Shown: positions 42,202 through 52,191 of the stretch, in pieces
Layout: the number at the start of each line of letters is the position of its first letter
Numbering within the stretch: the stretch's first letter is position 1
Assembly (NCBI GenBank): GCA_965215345.1
Contig: CBDCDL010000002.1
Location: 930,001-994,000 of the forward strand
Length of the DNA stretch: 64,000 nt
From: CATQHW01 sp965215345
GTDB taxonomy: Bacteria > Spirochaetota > Spirochaetia > SZUA-6 > Bin103
Direction of reading: 5' to 3'
Made by a program: the position numbers and the translations under genes
The notes under the pieces: generated by a model
Seen by the model: the letters and a program-made list of their open reading frames with translations, nothing else
What the model was told of the DNA's origin: nothing
Databases searched by the model: none

Positions 42202-42843
42202 GTGACTACCGGGACGATGAACATGGCGCATGACGCGCTGCGCGGCCCGCGTCCGAGCTGTCCGGGCGCGGTGTTTCTGGACCGGGACGGGACGATCAAC
42301 CGAGAGGTGCATCATCTTTCTCGTCCGGAGCAACTGGAATTGCTGCCGGGAGCAGCCGAGGGACTGCGCAGCCTGCACCAAGCGGGATACCGGCTGGTGG
42401 TCGTGACCAATCAATCGGCGATCGGCCGCGGCATATTGGATGGAGACCGGCTTGACCGGATCCACCAGCGCCTGAGTGGCATGCTCGGTGCCGAGGGAGT
42501 GGACATAGCGGCCTGGTACCACTGCCCACACCGGCCGGATGAGGGGTGCGCGTGCCGCAAACCGGGGACCGGATTGTTCGCACAGGGCCGTCGAGAGCTC
42601 GGCATCTCCCTCGATCACGCATGGATGGTGGGCGACCGGCTGAGCGACCTGCAAGCCGGCCGTGCGGTCGGCGCCCGGACCATTCTGGTCGCAACCGGCT
42701 ATGGGCGCCGAGAGTATCGGCTGCCGGGGCGGCGAGCATGTACTGACTACTACGTCGAATCCTTGATCCGGGCCGCGCGGATCATCATGCAGACCGAACG
42801 CACTCGACCGGAGCAGTCGGGCTCCCCCATCAATCTGCGTTGA
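42202..42843 (+). CDS. gmhB: D-glycero-D-manno-heptose-1,7-bisphosphate phosphatase
   Basis: 213-aa HAD phosphatase. Nucleophile motif FLDRDGTINRE (D27, D29), VVTNQSAIGRG, and the zinc-type loop CPHRPDEGCACRKPGTG that defines the histidinol-phosphatase/GmhB group, then MVGDRLSDLQAG. It removes the C7 phosphate from heptose bisphosphate in ADP- or GDP-heptose synthesis. gmhA and hddA of the same pathway lie 15 kb downstream on the other strand. Confidence 0.87.
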   Translation: MTTGTMNMAHDALRGPRPSCPGAVFLDRDGTINREVHHLSRPEQLELLPGAAEGLRSLHQAGYRLVVVTNQSAIGRGILDGDRLDRIHQRLSGMLGAEGVDIAAWYHCPHRPDEGCACRKPGTGLFAQGRRELGISLDHAWMVGDRLSDLQAGRAVGARTILVATGYGRREYRLPGRRACTDYYVESLIRAARIIMQTERTRPEQSGSPINLR

Positions 42844-42885
42844 CACATTCACGGACCGCACGGAAGCACGGACGGAAGCCTGATG

Positions 42886-43066
42886 TTGACAGTATACCCC
42901 GACACGGTCGAGACTCGCCGCAATGGCCGCAACAGCGACATCGAGATGATCCGGCGATTTGCTCTGCTCGGGTGGGAGCCTTCGATCCCGCTGCGGGCTG
43001 CGGGACGGTATGGAACTCACCTGCCGCTGGATTCACGACGAGTACGTGACGTGTGACGTGAATGAA
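42886..43066 (+). pseudogene. Nucleotide-sugar epimerase C-terminal remnant
   Basis: VETRRNGRNSDIEMIRR followed by LLGWEPSIPLR, then after a one-base shift GLRDGMELTCRWIHDEYV. This is the C-terminal signature of GDP-mannose-type epimerases/dehydratases. The remaining ~280 residues are absent, so it marks another deletion inside the glycan locus. Confidence 0.7.
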
Positions 43067-43086
43067 GAAGTACGGCTGAGGGACCG

Positions 43087-44308
43087 TTGGCCCGCATCCT
43101 GATCCTGACTCAGGCCTACGTGCCGGACCCATCCACTACCGGCCAGCACCTCCACGATGCCGCCGCGGCGCTCGCCGCCCGCGGCCACGAGATCCGCGTC
43201 CTCGCCGCCAGTCACGGCTACGAGGACCCGAGCCGGAAGTACCCGCGCGCGCGAAACGCGCGACGGGGTGAAGATACGGCGCCTGCCGCTGAGCTCATTC
43301 GGCAAAGGCAGCATATTTCTGCGGGTGGCCGGCGCGCTGCCGCTCGTGGCGCAGTCCATCATCCGCGGGGCGTTGCTGCGGAACCTCGGCGCGATCCTGG
43401 TGAGCACGCATCCTCCGTTGAGCGCCATCGCGGCCCTCACCCTCGCACGGCTGCGCGGAACCCCGATCTGCTATTGGGTTAATGATCTGAATCCGGAGCT
43501 GGCCATCGAGCTGGGCGCGGTGCGGGCGGGCTCCCTCCCGGTGCGCCTGATGCACTGGCTCAACCGTCGCATCTTCGCCCGCGCGCAGCGCATCGTCGTC
43601 CCCGACCGCTGCATGGCCGAGCGCGTCGGGCGCACGCTCGACGTGGCGGCGAAGACCGTCGTCATACCGCCGTGGGCGCACAACAACCACGTCCAGCAGA
43701 TCGAACACGTCGCCAACCCCTGGCGTCAGGAATACGTCAGGGAACGCCGTCGCGTCGTGATGTACAGCGGCAACCACAGCCCGGCCCATCCGTTGGACAC
43801 GCTGGTACGCGCCGCGCTACGGCTGCCGGACGAAGGGGGCCTCGAGTTCCTGTTCGTCGGCGGCGGACTCGACAAGGCGAGGATCGACGCGCTCATCGAG
43901 CGGGAACGGCCTGCACACATCCGCTCGCTGCCGTACCAGCCGTTGGAGACACTGCGCTATTCCCTGTCCGCCGCCGACGTGCATGTGGTGTCGGTCGGCA
44001 ACGGGACGGTCGGGATCGTGCACCCCTGCAAGATCTACGGCGCACTGGCGGCGGGCCGCCCCATCCTGCTGCTCGGCCCGAAGCGTTGCCATGCCACCGA
44101 CATCATCGGGGAGCGGGACATCGGCTGGCACGTCGCCCACGGTGACGTGGACGGCGCCGTGGAGGTGCTGCGGGAGATCCGGCGCGCCCCGCGCGAACGC
44201 CTCGAACGGATGGGCCGGACCGCCCGGGAACTGGTCCAGCGCCACTACGCGCGCGACGCCCTCCGCAGCCGATATTGCGACGAGGTGGAGGCGGTCTTGC
44301 GGCCCTGA
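43087..44308 (+). pseudogene. GT4 glycosyltransferase, one frameshift in a CG run
   Basis: GT-B glycosyltransferase starting with TTG (ARILILTQAYVPDPSTTGQH). Just after YEDPSRKYP the frame is lost in the run CCGCGCGCGCG (about 43246-43256) and continues as RETRDGVKIRRLPLSSFGKG to the stop at 44308. The rest is complete: CYWVNDLNPELA, VVIPPWAHNNHV, and HPCKIYGALAAGRPILL. It resembles WbuB-like sugar transferases. Slippage in the dinucleotide run could switch the gene on and off. Confidence 0.83.
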
Positions 44309-44493
44309 CTCGAGGACCTTCAGTGCGTCTGCACCTCGGCTGCGGCGCGGCGTAACACCTGCCACATCTCGGCCTCGGTCGCCGTGCGCCGCCGGAATGT
44401 CCAGGTCGATGCCGGTCAGCGTTGCGCTGTCGCCTCTTCAGGATTCGTCGCGTTCCCGCTGCGTAGCCGAACCGCTTGTGTGGCCGAATGGAA

Positions 44494-45252
44494 TCATCTG
44501 CCGCGGAGACGAAACTTCAGCGAATCGAAGACATAGACGCTGAAGTAATAGATGGATCTCCATCCGAGCCCCTCCTCTTCTCGAAAGCGCTTCCAGGTCC
44601 AGCGCGCCGAGACGAGCTTGTTGCTGGACAGAGACTTGCCGTGCAGACGGTACTGCGCCAGGGACTGAGTAACGCCGACCGCAGTACGCGATCCGTCGCG
44701 CAGGAGCGCGAGCCAGTATGCGTGATCCGCGCCTCTCCCGACCTGCGGCATTCTGGCCGCGCCACACGTAGAGCGCCGTACCATTGCGGTGCACATTGCA
44801 ATCTTGTTGCGGCCCAGCATGGTGCCGTAACTCACCTGCGCGGGGACCGACACGATGCTCACACGTTGCTTACCGACATGGTAGCGCCCATATCCGGTAT
44901 ACGAGATGTCGGCCTGGTGATGCTCCATGGTTGCGACTTGCCGGGCGAACTTCTCCGGATGCCATATGTCATCGTAGTCGATAAACGCGATCAGTTCACC
45001 GCGTGCCTCGGCAAGTGCGGTGTTGCGCGCGACCGAAAGGCCCTTGTTGGCTCCGTGACTCAGCACCCGGATACGCCCGTCACGCCGTCGGTAGTCGGCG
45101 ACAATCTCCGCGGTGCTGTCGGTCGACCCGTCATCCACGATGATCAACTCCCAGTCCGTGACGGTTTGAGCCATTACGGACTCGATCGCTTCCGAGACGA
45201 AACGCGCGCCGTTGAAGACCGGAAGAATAACCGTAACGAGAGGCAGTGACAC
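44494..45252 (-). CDS. Family 2 glycosyltransferase
   Basis: 252-aa GT-A enzyme. PLVTVILPVFNGARFVSEAI, the nucleotide motif ELIIVDDGSTDSTAEI, the metal motif AFIDYDDIWHPEKF and the acceptor-side GADHAYWLALLR. It adds a sugar to the growing glycan on the cytoplasmic face. Gene intact. Oriented against its left neighbour and alone between two broken glycosyltransferase genes. Confidence 0.88.
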   Translation of the reverse strand: MSLPLVTVILPVFNGARFVSEAIESVMAQTVTDWELIIVDDGSTDSTAEIVADYRRRDGRIRVLSHGANKGLSVARNTALAEARGELIAFIDYDDIWHPEKFARQVATMEHHQADISYTGYGRYHVGKQRVSIVSVPAQVSYGTMLGRNKIAMCTAMVRRSTCGAARMPQVGRGADHAYWLALLRDGSRTAVGVTQSLAQYRLHGKSLSSNKLVSARWTWKRFREEEGLGWRSIYYFSVYVFDSLKFRLRGR

Positions 45253-45314
45253 GTTGCAGGATGACCGCTACGGTAGCACGGTGCAGCCGTTGCAGCAACT
45301 CCACCCTCGCCGTG

Positions 45315-45489
45315 ACAGACGTGGCCGCCTTCACGTCGGTTTCGTCCTGACCGTCCTCGGTGGAGGGGTGGAGAGCGGGTTACGCCGACGTTGGCCGAGG
45401 CACTCATCCCACGCGGCCACCGCGTCGATCTGTGCTGCTGCGCCCCTTCGGGTCGTATCGCGCCAGCATCCCCCGCCGTACGACGCTAG
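45315..45489 (+). pseudogene. GT4 glycosyltransferase N-terminal fragment
   Basis: The plus strand encodes LHVGFVLTVLGGG and, after small shifts, TLAEALIPRGHRVDL, closely matching at DNA level the N-terminus of the intact glycosyltransferase at 52192-53466. It is cut off by the IS1634-type element at 45490. This is a partial duplication of that gene. Confidence 0.78.
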
Positions 45490-47586
45490 CCCAAGTTTAA
45501 CACACGCGCAGGCGATTTCAGGAAGTTGGAGTGATTTCCGCGAATCTATGGGGGGCTCTGCCTCCAAAATGGGCTGATCGGCCGAAGTAGTGCCATAATA
45601 GTAAGCGAGGCCATTGACCGCCTCTTGCCGGCTATCTACCTTCAGTCAGCCATGTTCGTGCGCCGCACTCAGACCCGAGCCACCGCCAACGGCGACCGCT
45701 ACTTTACCTATCGCTTGGTGCGTTCTGAACGCCGCAGCGCCCACGTCCGGCAGCGCACTCTGCTCAATCTCGGCCGCCACTTCTCGCTTCCTCACGCCGA
45801 TTGGCCGCTGCTGTGCTCGCGCATCAAGCAACTGCTAAGCCCCCAAGATGAGCTGCTGTCCACCGATATTCGCCCGCCCATCGAGCGGGAAGCACAACGG
45901 ATCGCCGCGCAGTTGATCGCCCGTCAAGTACCGCTGCACTCAGCCTCCTCTGCGGAGGACAGCGCTGGCGAAAACGAGTTCCACAACGTCGACGTCGCTT
46001 CTCTGCAACTGCTGCGGCCACGCAGCGTCGGCGTCGAACAGGTCGGCCTATGGGCCATGCAGCAGGTGCAGTTGATCCCGTTGCTCAACAGGTTGGGTCT
46101 GAGCGGCCCGCAGCGCGCTGCGGCGGTCGGCTCCATCATCGTCGCCCGCATGGCCGCGCCCGGCTCCGAACGGGCCACCTATCGCTGGTTGCAGCAGTGC
46201 AGCGCCTTGGGCGAACTGCTGCAGGTGGACTTCGAGACCATGAGCATGATGCAGTTGTACCGCGCCTCCGACGCGCTGGTCGGCCAGCAACAGGCGATCG
46301 AACAGCATCTGTTCAAGCAAGTGACGGATCTGTTCTGCCTGGGAACGACTGTCACGTTATATGACCTGACCAACTCCTATTTCGAGGGGGAGGCGGCAGA
46401 TCAGCCGCTGGCCCAGCGCGGTCATTCCAAGGAGAAGCGCAGCGATTGTCCGCTGCTGACCTTGGGTCTGGTGCTGGACGGCAGCGGGTTCGTGCGTCGC
46501 AGCGAGGTATTGGCTGGCAATGTCGTCGAACAGGATGTCCTGCAAGGGGTGCTCAAGCGCCTGCAGGTGCCTGACCACGCGCTGCTCGTGATGGATTGCG
46601 GGGCGGCCACCGAGAAGAATCTGCAATGGCTGCGGGAGCAGGGATACCGGTATTTGGTGGTGAGTCGCGAGCGCACCCGAAGATTTGATGCCGAGGCGGC
46701 GCTGCGCCTGCAGACGGCCTCACGGCAGGAGATACAGGTGCAGATGGTGCGGTCGGAGGACGGCGCCGAAGTGCGCCTGTACTGCTACTCGGAGGCTCGG
46801 CACGGCAAGGAGCAGGCGATGCTGAAACGGGCTACCGAGCGCTTCGAGAAGCGCCTGCAGGAGCTGCACGAAGGACTGTCCCGGCCGCGGACGCACAAGA
46901 AGACCGAAAGGATCTGGCAGCGCATCGGGCGCCTGAAGACCAACAGCAGCGGTGCGGCTCAGCATTACCATATCGAGGTGGTTACCGATAAGAGCGGCGA
47001 GAAGGCCACCGCCATCAAGTGGGAACAACGCCCGGTTGCCGGTTCGAAGCTGACCCATCCGGGGGTGTACTGCCTGCGCAGCAACCAGACCGACTGGGAT
47101 GCCGAGACGATGTGGCGTACCTCCATCACGCTGACCGATCTGGAGGCGGTGTTTCGATCCCTGAAGTCCGAGCTGGGGTTGCGGCCGATCTTCCACCAGA
47201 AGCCGATCGCGCCAATGGTCATCTGTTCATTACCGTGCTGGCCTATCAGTTGGTGCAGGTGATCCGACGCCGCTTGCGCGAGCACGGCGAGCACGCCTCA
47301 TGGCGCACGGTGCGCAGCATCCTCGCCGGCCAGCAGCGCGTCACGGCCACCTTTCGCCGTGCTGACGGTCGCACCCTGCACGTGCGCAAGGCGACCGAGG
47401 CCGAGCCAGCCCAGCGTGCGATCTACGATGCGTTGGGAGCTGATCCGGCCCCCGGTGGGATCAGGACGGTGCTCGCAGAGTAGCGATGCTCACCAGTTGC
47501 GCAGCGAATGTAGTGCCACCCGCCGATATGAGACCTTCTAATTCATGCACCCGTAGCAGGATATGTTTCAGCCCGTTAAACTTGGG
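45490..47586 (+). mobile_element. IS1634-family (IS4 superfamily) insertion sequence
   Basis: About 2.1 kb bounded by 12-bp inverted repeats CCCAAGTTTAAC (45490-45501) and GTTAAACTTGGG (47575-47586). It carries one transposase gene. Flanks (CGCTAG on the left, TTAACT on the right) show no target duplication, so the site was probably rearranged after insertion. Confidence 0.85.
45652..47483 (+). pseudogene. IS1634-family transposase (frameshift near its end)
   Basis: DDE transposase beginning MFVRRTQTRATANGDRYFTY. VTLYDLTNSYFEGEAADQP and the HSKEKRSDCPLLTLGLVLD segment are diagnostic of IS1634. The main frame runs to ELGLRPIFHQKPIA, then loses register near 47213; the C-terminal region (GHLFITVLAYQLVQVIRRRL through RTVLAE) is in the next frame. 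One base change would restore a protein of about 610 residues. Confidence 0.87.
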
Positions 47587-48888
47587 TTAACTGACAGCGG
47601 CTGACGTTCGCTCGTCTGCGCCGAGCTCCAGCCGTGTCAATCTCCTGTTGCCGTTGTACACCGTGTCGAAATAGACTCGGTCTCCCCGCGGAGATAGCCG
47701 CGGGTGAAGGTCACATCTGCATTGTCCGCTGAACTCGAACCCGTGATACAGCTCCGCCAGAACCTGGAAACACTGGCGCTCGATGTGCACCAACAGCAAA
47801 CTCTGCATTCTCGCTCGGTCCGGATACGTATCGGTAACGAACAGTTCGCCATTTACATGCGGGTGGCCGTCACCCATGGTGTCGAGACAGCCTTCTCCGA
47901 ACTGCCGATGGACGTTGGTCACCGTCGACACCACGAAGTAACCATCGACGCCATGAGGGCTTCTCAAATAGACCAGGATCGAATCGTCATCGACCCACGC
48001 GTAGTGGCTTACCATCTTGTTCTGTGCGATGACTCTCAGACCATGACCGCGTACATCCGCGAGCAGAAGCCGATCGAAACGACGTCTGCCCAGGAAATAT
48101 CGGTGCAGCAGGAGAAATTTCTCTCCATTCGGTGAGATCATCACGTGGTTGATCTCGTGGTCGGCGAAGTCGAATGCCGGATCATGATCCACCCTGCACA
48201 GATCTCCGATCGAGTACAATAGTTTCTTCATCCCGGTTTTCATGCTTACGTACATGATTCCGTCCTCATCGAGACTCGGCAACTGCCGGCGATCCTCGAT
48301 GCTACGGTCCCGGTAGCCGTAATCAGGGCTCAGGAGGCCGAGGCGGTCGTAGTTCAGCGAGAGATAGTACTCCAGACCAAACGCGTCCTGTACCGGCTCG
48401 TCGAATACATGCGCGATCCTCGGGGGGGCTCCATTCACCAGATTGGCGCGGTAACGGAGCGCGTCTCCATCATAGGTATTGAACATGAAGCCGTCGCCAC
48501 TGACCCATTGCAGACGACAACCCTGTTGCCAATTATACGAGGTGACCAACGTGGAAAAGATCGGATTGGTGAGGTCGGTCGGCGCAAACAGAGCGGCTCG
48601 AATCGGCTTGTCGGGAGCAGGCAGACCACGCGTCGAGGAAGCCGCTACGTGGCACAAGACATGGCCGTCCTGCGATTCCGGCGTCTTGTCGTAGTAACCG
48701 AAGAAGGTTTCCTGGTCCTGCGGACCTATCGACGTAAATCGATGGTCTGACTTAGCACGGCAGGTCCGTTTGTGAAGCAGGTTGATCGTCCTCGCATAAG
48801 CCTTCCGGGCGATCTGCTTCGCAACCGGAAACCGCTGCAGGAGAGCAGCCATCTTCCTTTCGAGACGACCGAACTTCGATGACATCAT
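47587..48888 (-). CDS. Beta-propeller-like protein of a glycan locus, unknown function
   Basis: 433 aa, no signal peptide. The sequence has repeated strand motifs ending in turns such as QDGHVLCHVAA, EINHVMISPNGEKFLLLHRY and HPRLSPRGDRVYFDTVYNG, typical of PD40/WD-like propeller blades. Similar proteins occur in capsule and O-antigen clusters but have no proven role. The stop lies directly at the IS1634 end, so the C-terminus may have been altered. Visibly richer in A+T than neighbours, suggesting acquisition. Confidence 0.65.
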   Translation of the reverse strand: MMSSKFGRLERKMAALLQRFPVAKQIARKAYARTINLLHKRTCRAKSDHRFTSIGPQDQETFFGYYDKTPESQDGHVLCHVAASSTRGLPAPDKPIRAALFAPTDLTNPIFSTLVTSYNWQQGCRLQWVSGDGFMFNTYDGDALRYRANLVNGAPPRIAHVFDEPVQDAFGLEYYLSLNYDRLGLLSPDYGYRDRSIEDRRQLPSLDEDGIMYVSMKTGMKKLLYSIGDLCRVDHDPAFDFADHEINHVMISPNGEKFLLLHRYFLGRRRFDRLLLADVRGHGLRVIAQNKMVSHYAWVDDDSILVYLRSPHGVDGYFVVSTVTNVHRQFGEGCLDTMGDGHPHVNGELFVTDTYPDRARMQSLLLVHIERQCFQVLAELYHGFEFSGQCRCDLHPRLSPRGDRVYFDTVYNGNRRLTRLELGADERTSAAVS

Positions 48889-48954
48889 CGGAAGGATCGC
48901 TCTGTGCGTCTCGAGCGGTTCCGGTGCATCACATCCCCCGTCCTTTGCGGCGGC

Positions 48955-50082
48955 TCACGGGTGGCGGGATGCGTGCATGATGCTCGAATACAATGCCTGA
49001 TAGCGCCGCGACATCCGAAGCGCGGAATACGTCTCCCGGGCTCGTTTGCTGATTTCCGCTCGCGGCGCCTTCCGTAGACGAGCCAAGTAATGCGGAAGTT
49101 GCTTCGCAACGCTGGCAGCCGGATCGCTCAGCGAAAAGAGTTCGACCGCTCCCGGCGGCATCTCGGATTGCAACTCACGGTGGGGCCCTATATCGGAAAG
49201 CAGGCAGGGAAGCCCCATCGAGAGCGCCTCCAACACGGCGGCCGGCAGACCTTCGGCCACCGATGCGCTTGCGAACACGTCACTTTCCGCCAAGTAGCGA
49301 TGCACACCTTGTCGATCCTGCTGTCCGACGAAGCTGATCGTAGCGTATCGGCCGTCGTCCAGTCGGGCACGTTCGGGGCCTTCTCCTACGACCGCAAGCG
49401 TCGCCATGGCAGGGTCTGCCAGCCGAAACAGATCGTACAGATAGCTGACATTCTTGCGTGTAATCAGTTGGCCTACGGTCACCGCCCGTACTCTCCCATC
49501 TCCGTACCTCGTGAATTCCGCAACGACGTTGGAGAACAACTCTATTCCATTTGGTATCACCGACGCGCACGATATCCCGTAACGTTCACGGTACTCGCTT
49601 CTCAGGGCGTTCGAACAGCAGATCAGGTTACTACATCGTTGCAGCGCCTTCACGTGACTTCGTGCGGCGTATCTGCCGACAATCGGTCCGAACTTTGACG
49701 GATAATCGATGTCCGGTATGTTCCTGCAGGTAGCGATCCAGCACGTGCCCTGGTTCGACAATTGCGATATGATGGAATCAGGGCGCCAGCCATGACTATG
49801 AATCACGTCTGGGCCGATCGATTCGATCGCCTGTTCGAGCGGCCTTCTCCCTCGTAACAGGCTATCCATTCTACCCATGTCGAGCGGATGGAGTTTGACG
49901 GGCAACGTCTCCACTTCATCGATCAGAGAATCGTCGGCCTCGGGTGAGAGCGTTACTATGGAGATGTCGAATTCGTCGTAATTCATATGACGCAGGATGT
50001 TGATCAATTGGATCGTCGGGCCGCAGTTGCGAAACGTCGACGTCACGTACATCAGTCGGATGGGGCTGCCTGTGCTCGTCAC
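48955..50082 (-). CDS. GT4 (group 1) glycosyltransferase
   Basis: 375-aa GT-B enzyme. N-terminal donor-side IRLMYVTSTFRNCGPTIQLI, HSHGWRPDSII, then IPNGIELF, RAVTVGQLITRKNVSYLYDL and the nucleotide motif SASVAEGLPAAVLEALSMGLP. GTG at 50082 chosen because the upstream frame is not conserved; an ATG at 50052 is possible. Like its neighbour at 47587 it is richer in A+T than the surrounding locus. Confidence 0.85.
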   Translation of the reverse strand: MTSTGSPIRLMYVTSTFRNCGPTIQLINILRHMNYDEFDISIVTLSPEADDSLIDEVETLPVKLHPLDMGRMDSLLRGRRPLEQAIESIGPDVIHSHGWRPDSIISQLSNQGTCWIATCRNIPDIDYPSKFGPIVGRYAARSHVKALQRCSNLICCSNALRSEYRERYGISCASVIPNGIELFSNVVAEFTRYGDGRVRAVTVGQLITRKNVSYLYDLFRLADPAMATLAVVGEGPERARLDDGRYATISFVGQQDRQGVHRYLAESDVFASASVAEGLPAAVLEALSMGLPCLLSDIGPHRELQSEMPPGAVELFSLSDPAASVAKQLPHYLARLRKAPRAEISKRARETYSALRMSRRYQALYSSIMHASRHP

Positions 50083-50235
50083 TCGGCTGCATCCTCCCAC
50101 TTCTGGTCTTGCGGAGGCGTGCGTCCGTCCTTGGAAAGAACCTTCGACGATGATCTTTCGCGACTCCCACGAGTCCTCCGGTACGCCATCCCGACACGAC
50201 TCCGGCGATGACGCAGCCGAGATGGGCCGCACCCA

Positions 50236-50278
50236 TGGCCAGCATGCTTCCCCATCTCCGCCTGCGAGGTCAATACCT
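50236..50278 (+). repeat. Dispersed repeat C, copy 1
   Basis: 43 bases, matching 52104-52146 with one mismatch. It directly abuts the truncated AAA-ATPase-like fragment. Confidence 0.85.
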
Positions 50279-50279
50279 C

Positions 50280-50668
50280 AAGCTGCGCCACCTGCTGGCG
50301 GTCGGCCAGCGGCTCAACGGCAACTTCGACCTGCTGCGGCACGTCATCGGCGAGGAGGCGGCGGACAGCGATATCCAGTCCAGCTTCCCGCTGGCGGAGC
50401 TCGACCGGCGCGAGAACTTCCTCTCCCTGCTGCACTACTTCGGCCTGCTGAGTATTCGCGGCGTCACGGAAGGCGTACCGCGCCTGGGCATACCGAACGA
50501 GACGGTCAGACGGCTGCTGTACGGCTACCTGCGCGACGGCTACCGGGACATGGGGGTGTTCGCCGTCGATCTGTTTGCCTTCGCCGGCCTGCTGCGCGGG
50601 ATGGCCTTGCGGGGCGAGTGGCGGCCGGTGTTCGCGTTCCTGCGCGACGCGATCAAGGGATCCGAGGC
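50280..50668 (+). pseudogene. AAA-ATPase-like/PD-(D/E)XK family, internal fragment (copy 2)
   Basis: About 130 codons matching residues ~340-470 of the protein at 38041: KLRHLLAVGQRLNGNFDLL, DRRENFLSLLHYFGLLSIRG, GIPNETVRRLLYGYLRDGY and WRPVFAFLRDAI. Both the ATPase N-terminus and the nuclease C-terminus are missing. The left joint coincides with repeat C. Confidence 0.87.
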
Positions 50669-50696
50669 GGACCGACGGTCCCCCAGCCGTGCTTCT

Positions 50697-51848
50697 TCAC
50701 GTACTCGGTGCACGGGGCGACGGTGCCTGTTCAAGCACGTAGGCCATCAGCGAGGGAATGCCGGGCTCGTACCGCACCGGCCGAAGCTGTCCGGGCGGGC
50801 GCCAGACGAAGCCCAGGCGCTGCAGCACGGTCAGCGCCGCATGCATCTCGTCCGCGTCGGACGCGAGGCCGGCGGCCGCCGCGGCTTTCAACTCCTCGTA
50901 GGTCAGCGTCGGCGTGGATCGATACCGGGCGGCCACGCACGCAGCGACCGACAGCCAGCCCGATTGATCCAACTCCAGGTACCGATCCTCATAGTAGTCG
51001 GCGACCCGCGCGGCCACATCGGGCCGCGCCGCGTGCGCGTGAGCGGCAGTCAGGCGGGTCGCGCCGGTGGCCAGGTGCTGCTCCCACAGCGCTTCGCCCC
51101 AGAGTTGGATGAAGTACGGGTAGCACTGGCTGTCCTCGACCGCCGCATCGAGGACGTCGGCGTCGATGCTCACGCCGTGGGCCGTCAGCGGCTCGACCAG
51201 CGCGGCACGGGCGGCCGCGTCGCTCAGCAGGCCGATGCCCAGGCGCCCCTTGCCGAGGCGGCTCCAGAAGGACGCATCCATGGCGCCGAGATGCGCCGGC
51301 AACCCCGGCGTGCCGGCCAGCACCAGCAGAAACGGCGCCTCGTTGCGCACCTGCTGACTGGCGTTGAGCAGCGTTCTGCCCACTTCGATGTCCAGCGTGT
51401 GCGCCTCGTCGAGCAACACCGCCAACGGCTTCCTGCGGCAGCGGGCGGTCAATCGCTCCGGCAGATTCCGCATGCCGCCGGCCGGCGGCGCCCACTCGAC
51501 CGAGCCGACCGCCGCCACGCCCACTTTCCGGGGCAGCAGCCTCGCCAGCACGGACCGCCGCGACAGGGCGTCGATCAGCGCGTCGCGGGTGGGGACGTCG
51601 TTCGGGGTCAGGGACACCACGTCCACTCGCCTGTTCCGGTCGTGACAGGCGCGCTTGAACCAGTTGAGCAGCACGGTCTTGCCGTTGCCGCGCGGCCCCA
51701 TCAGGGCCACGTTGTGCGGCGGGGACGTGCCGCCGAGCAGGTCCTCCAAGCACTGCGTCAGTACCGCCTCTTCCCGCTCGCGCCCCATGAGTGCGGGCGG
51801 GGTGGCGCCGTCGCCGGGCGTGAATACACGCTGCACCATCCCGTGCAT
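50697..51848 (-). CDS. AAA+ ATPase of unknown function
   Basis: 383 aa. Walker A GPRGNGKTVLLNWF and Walker B KPLAVLLDEAHTLD are clear; LLVLAGTPGLPAHL is a sensor-like region. The C-terminal third (YYEDRYLELDQSGWLSVAAC, TYEELKAAAAAGL) looks like a winged-helix domain. It resembles archaeal-type/STAND ATPases in defence or regulation, but there is no recognisable partner: it lies alone between a gene fragment and glycan genes. ATG at 51848; a second at 51839 is possible. Confidence 0.75.
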   Translation of the reverse strand: MHGMVQRVFTPGDGATPPALMGREREEAVLTQCLEDLLGGTSPPHNVALMGPRGNGKTVLLNWFKRACHDRNRRVDVVSLTPNDVPTRDALIDALSRRSVLARLLPRKVGVAAVGSVEWAPPAGGMRNLPERLTARCRRKPLAVLLDEAHTLDIEVGRTLLNASQQVRNEAPFLLVLAGTPGLPAHLGAMDASFWSRLGKGRLGIGLLSDAAARAALVEPLTAHGVSIDADVLDAAVEDSQCYPYFIQLWGEALWEQHLATGATRLTAAHAHAARPDVAARVADYYEDRYLELDQSGWLSVAACVAARYRSTPTLTYEELKAAAAAGLASDADEMHAALTVLQRLGFVWRPPGQLRPVRYEPGIPSLMAYVLEQAPSPRAPST

Positions 51849-52191
51849 GATGTAATGGTAGATCGACGCACGGATACCGGCAAACAGGCCGCCGCTACAG
51901 TCCGGCTCGTCGAACCCGCGGTGACTACCGTGTGTGTCGGCACCGACCGCCTCCGGCCTTCCAGAACTGGCCAGCGCTAGGCCGTCGAAAAACTTGGTCG
52001 GATCATGTAATCCGGCCGCGGCACCTCAAAGAGATCGAGGATGGCCGGAGCGAATTCCAGGTAGCTGATGCGCGACTGATGTTGGTTTGCAGGAGTATTC
52101 GCGTGGCCAGCATGCTTCCCCATCTCCGCCTGCGACGTCAATACCTATGCCGTGGCCAGCCACCTTCGAGTTGCCCGGTACGCTTCGTATC
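51849..52191. other. Intergenic region with repeat C and a gene fragment
   Basis: About 340 bases between the AAA+ ATPase and the glycosyltransferase. It holds repeat C copy 2 and, on the minus strand at about 51977-52079, an open tail RISYLEFAPAILDLFEVPR that stops at 51977. The tail looks coding but I cannot identify it. No complete gene. Confidence 0.5.
52104..52146 (+). repeat. Dispersed repeat C, copy 2
   Basis: 43 bases identical to 50236-50278 except for one position. It lies in non-coding DNA about 45 bases past the end of the glycosyltransferase. Confidence 0.85.
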
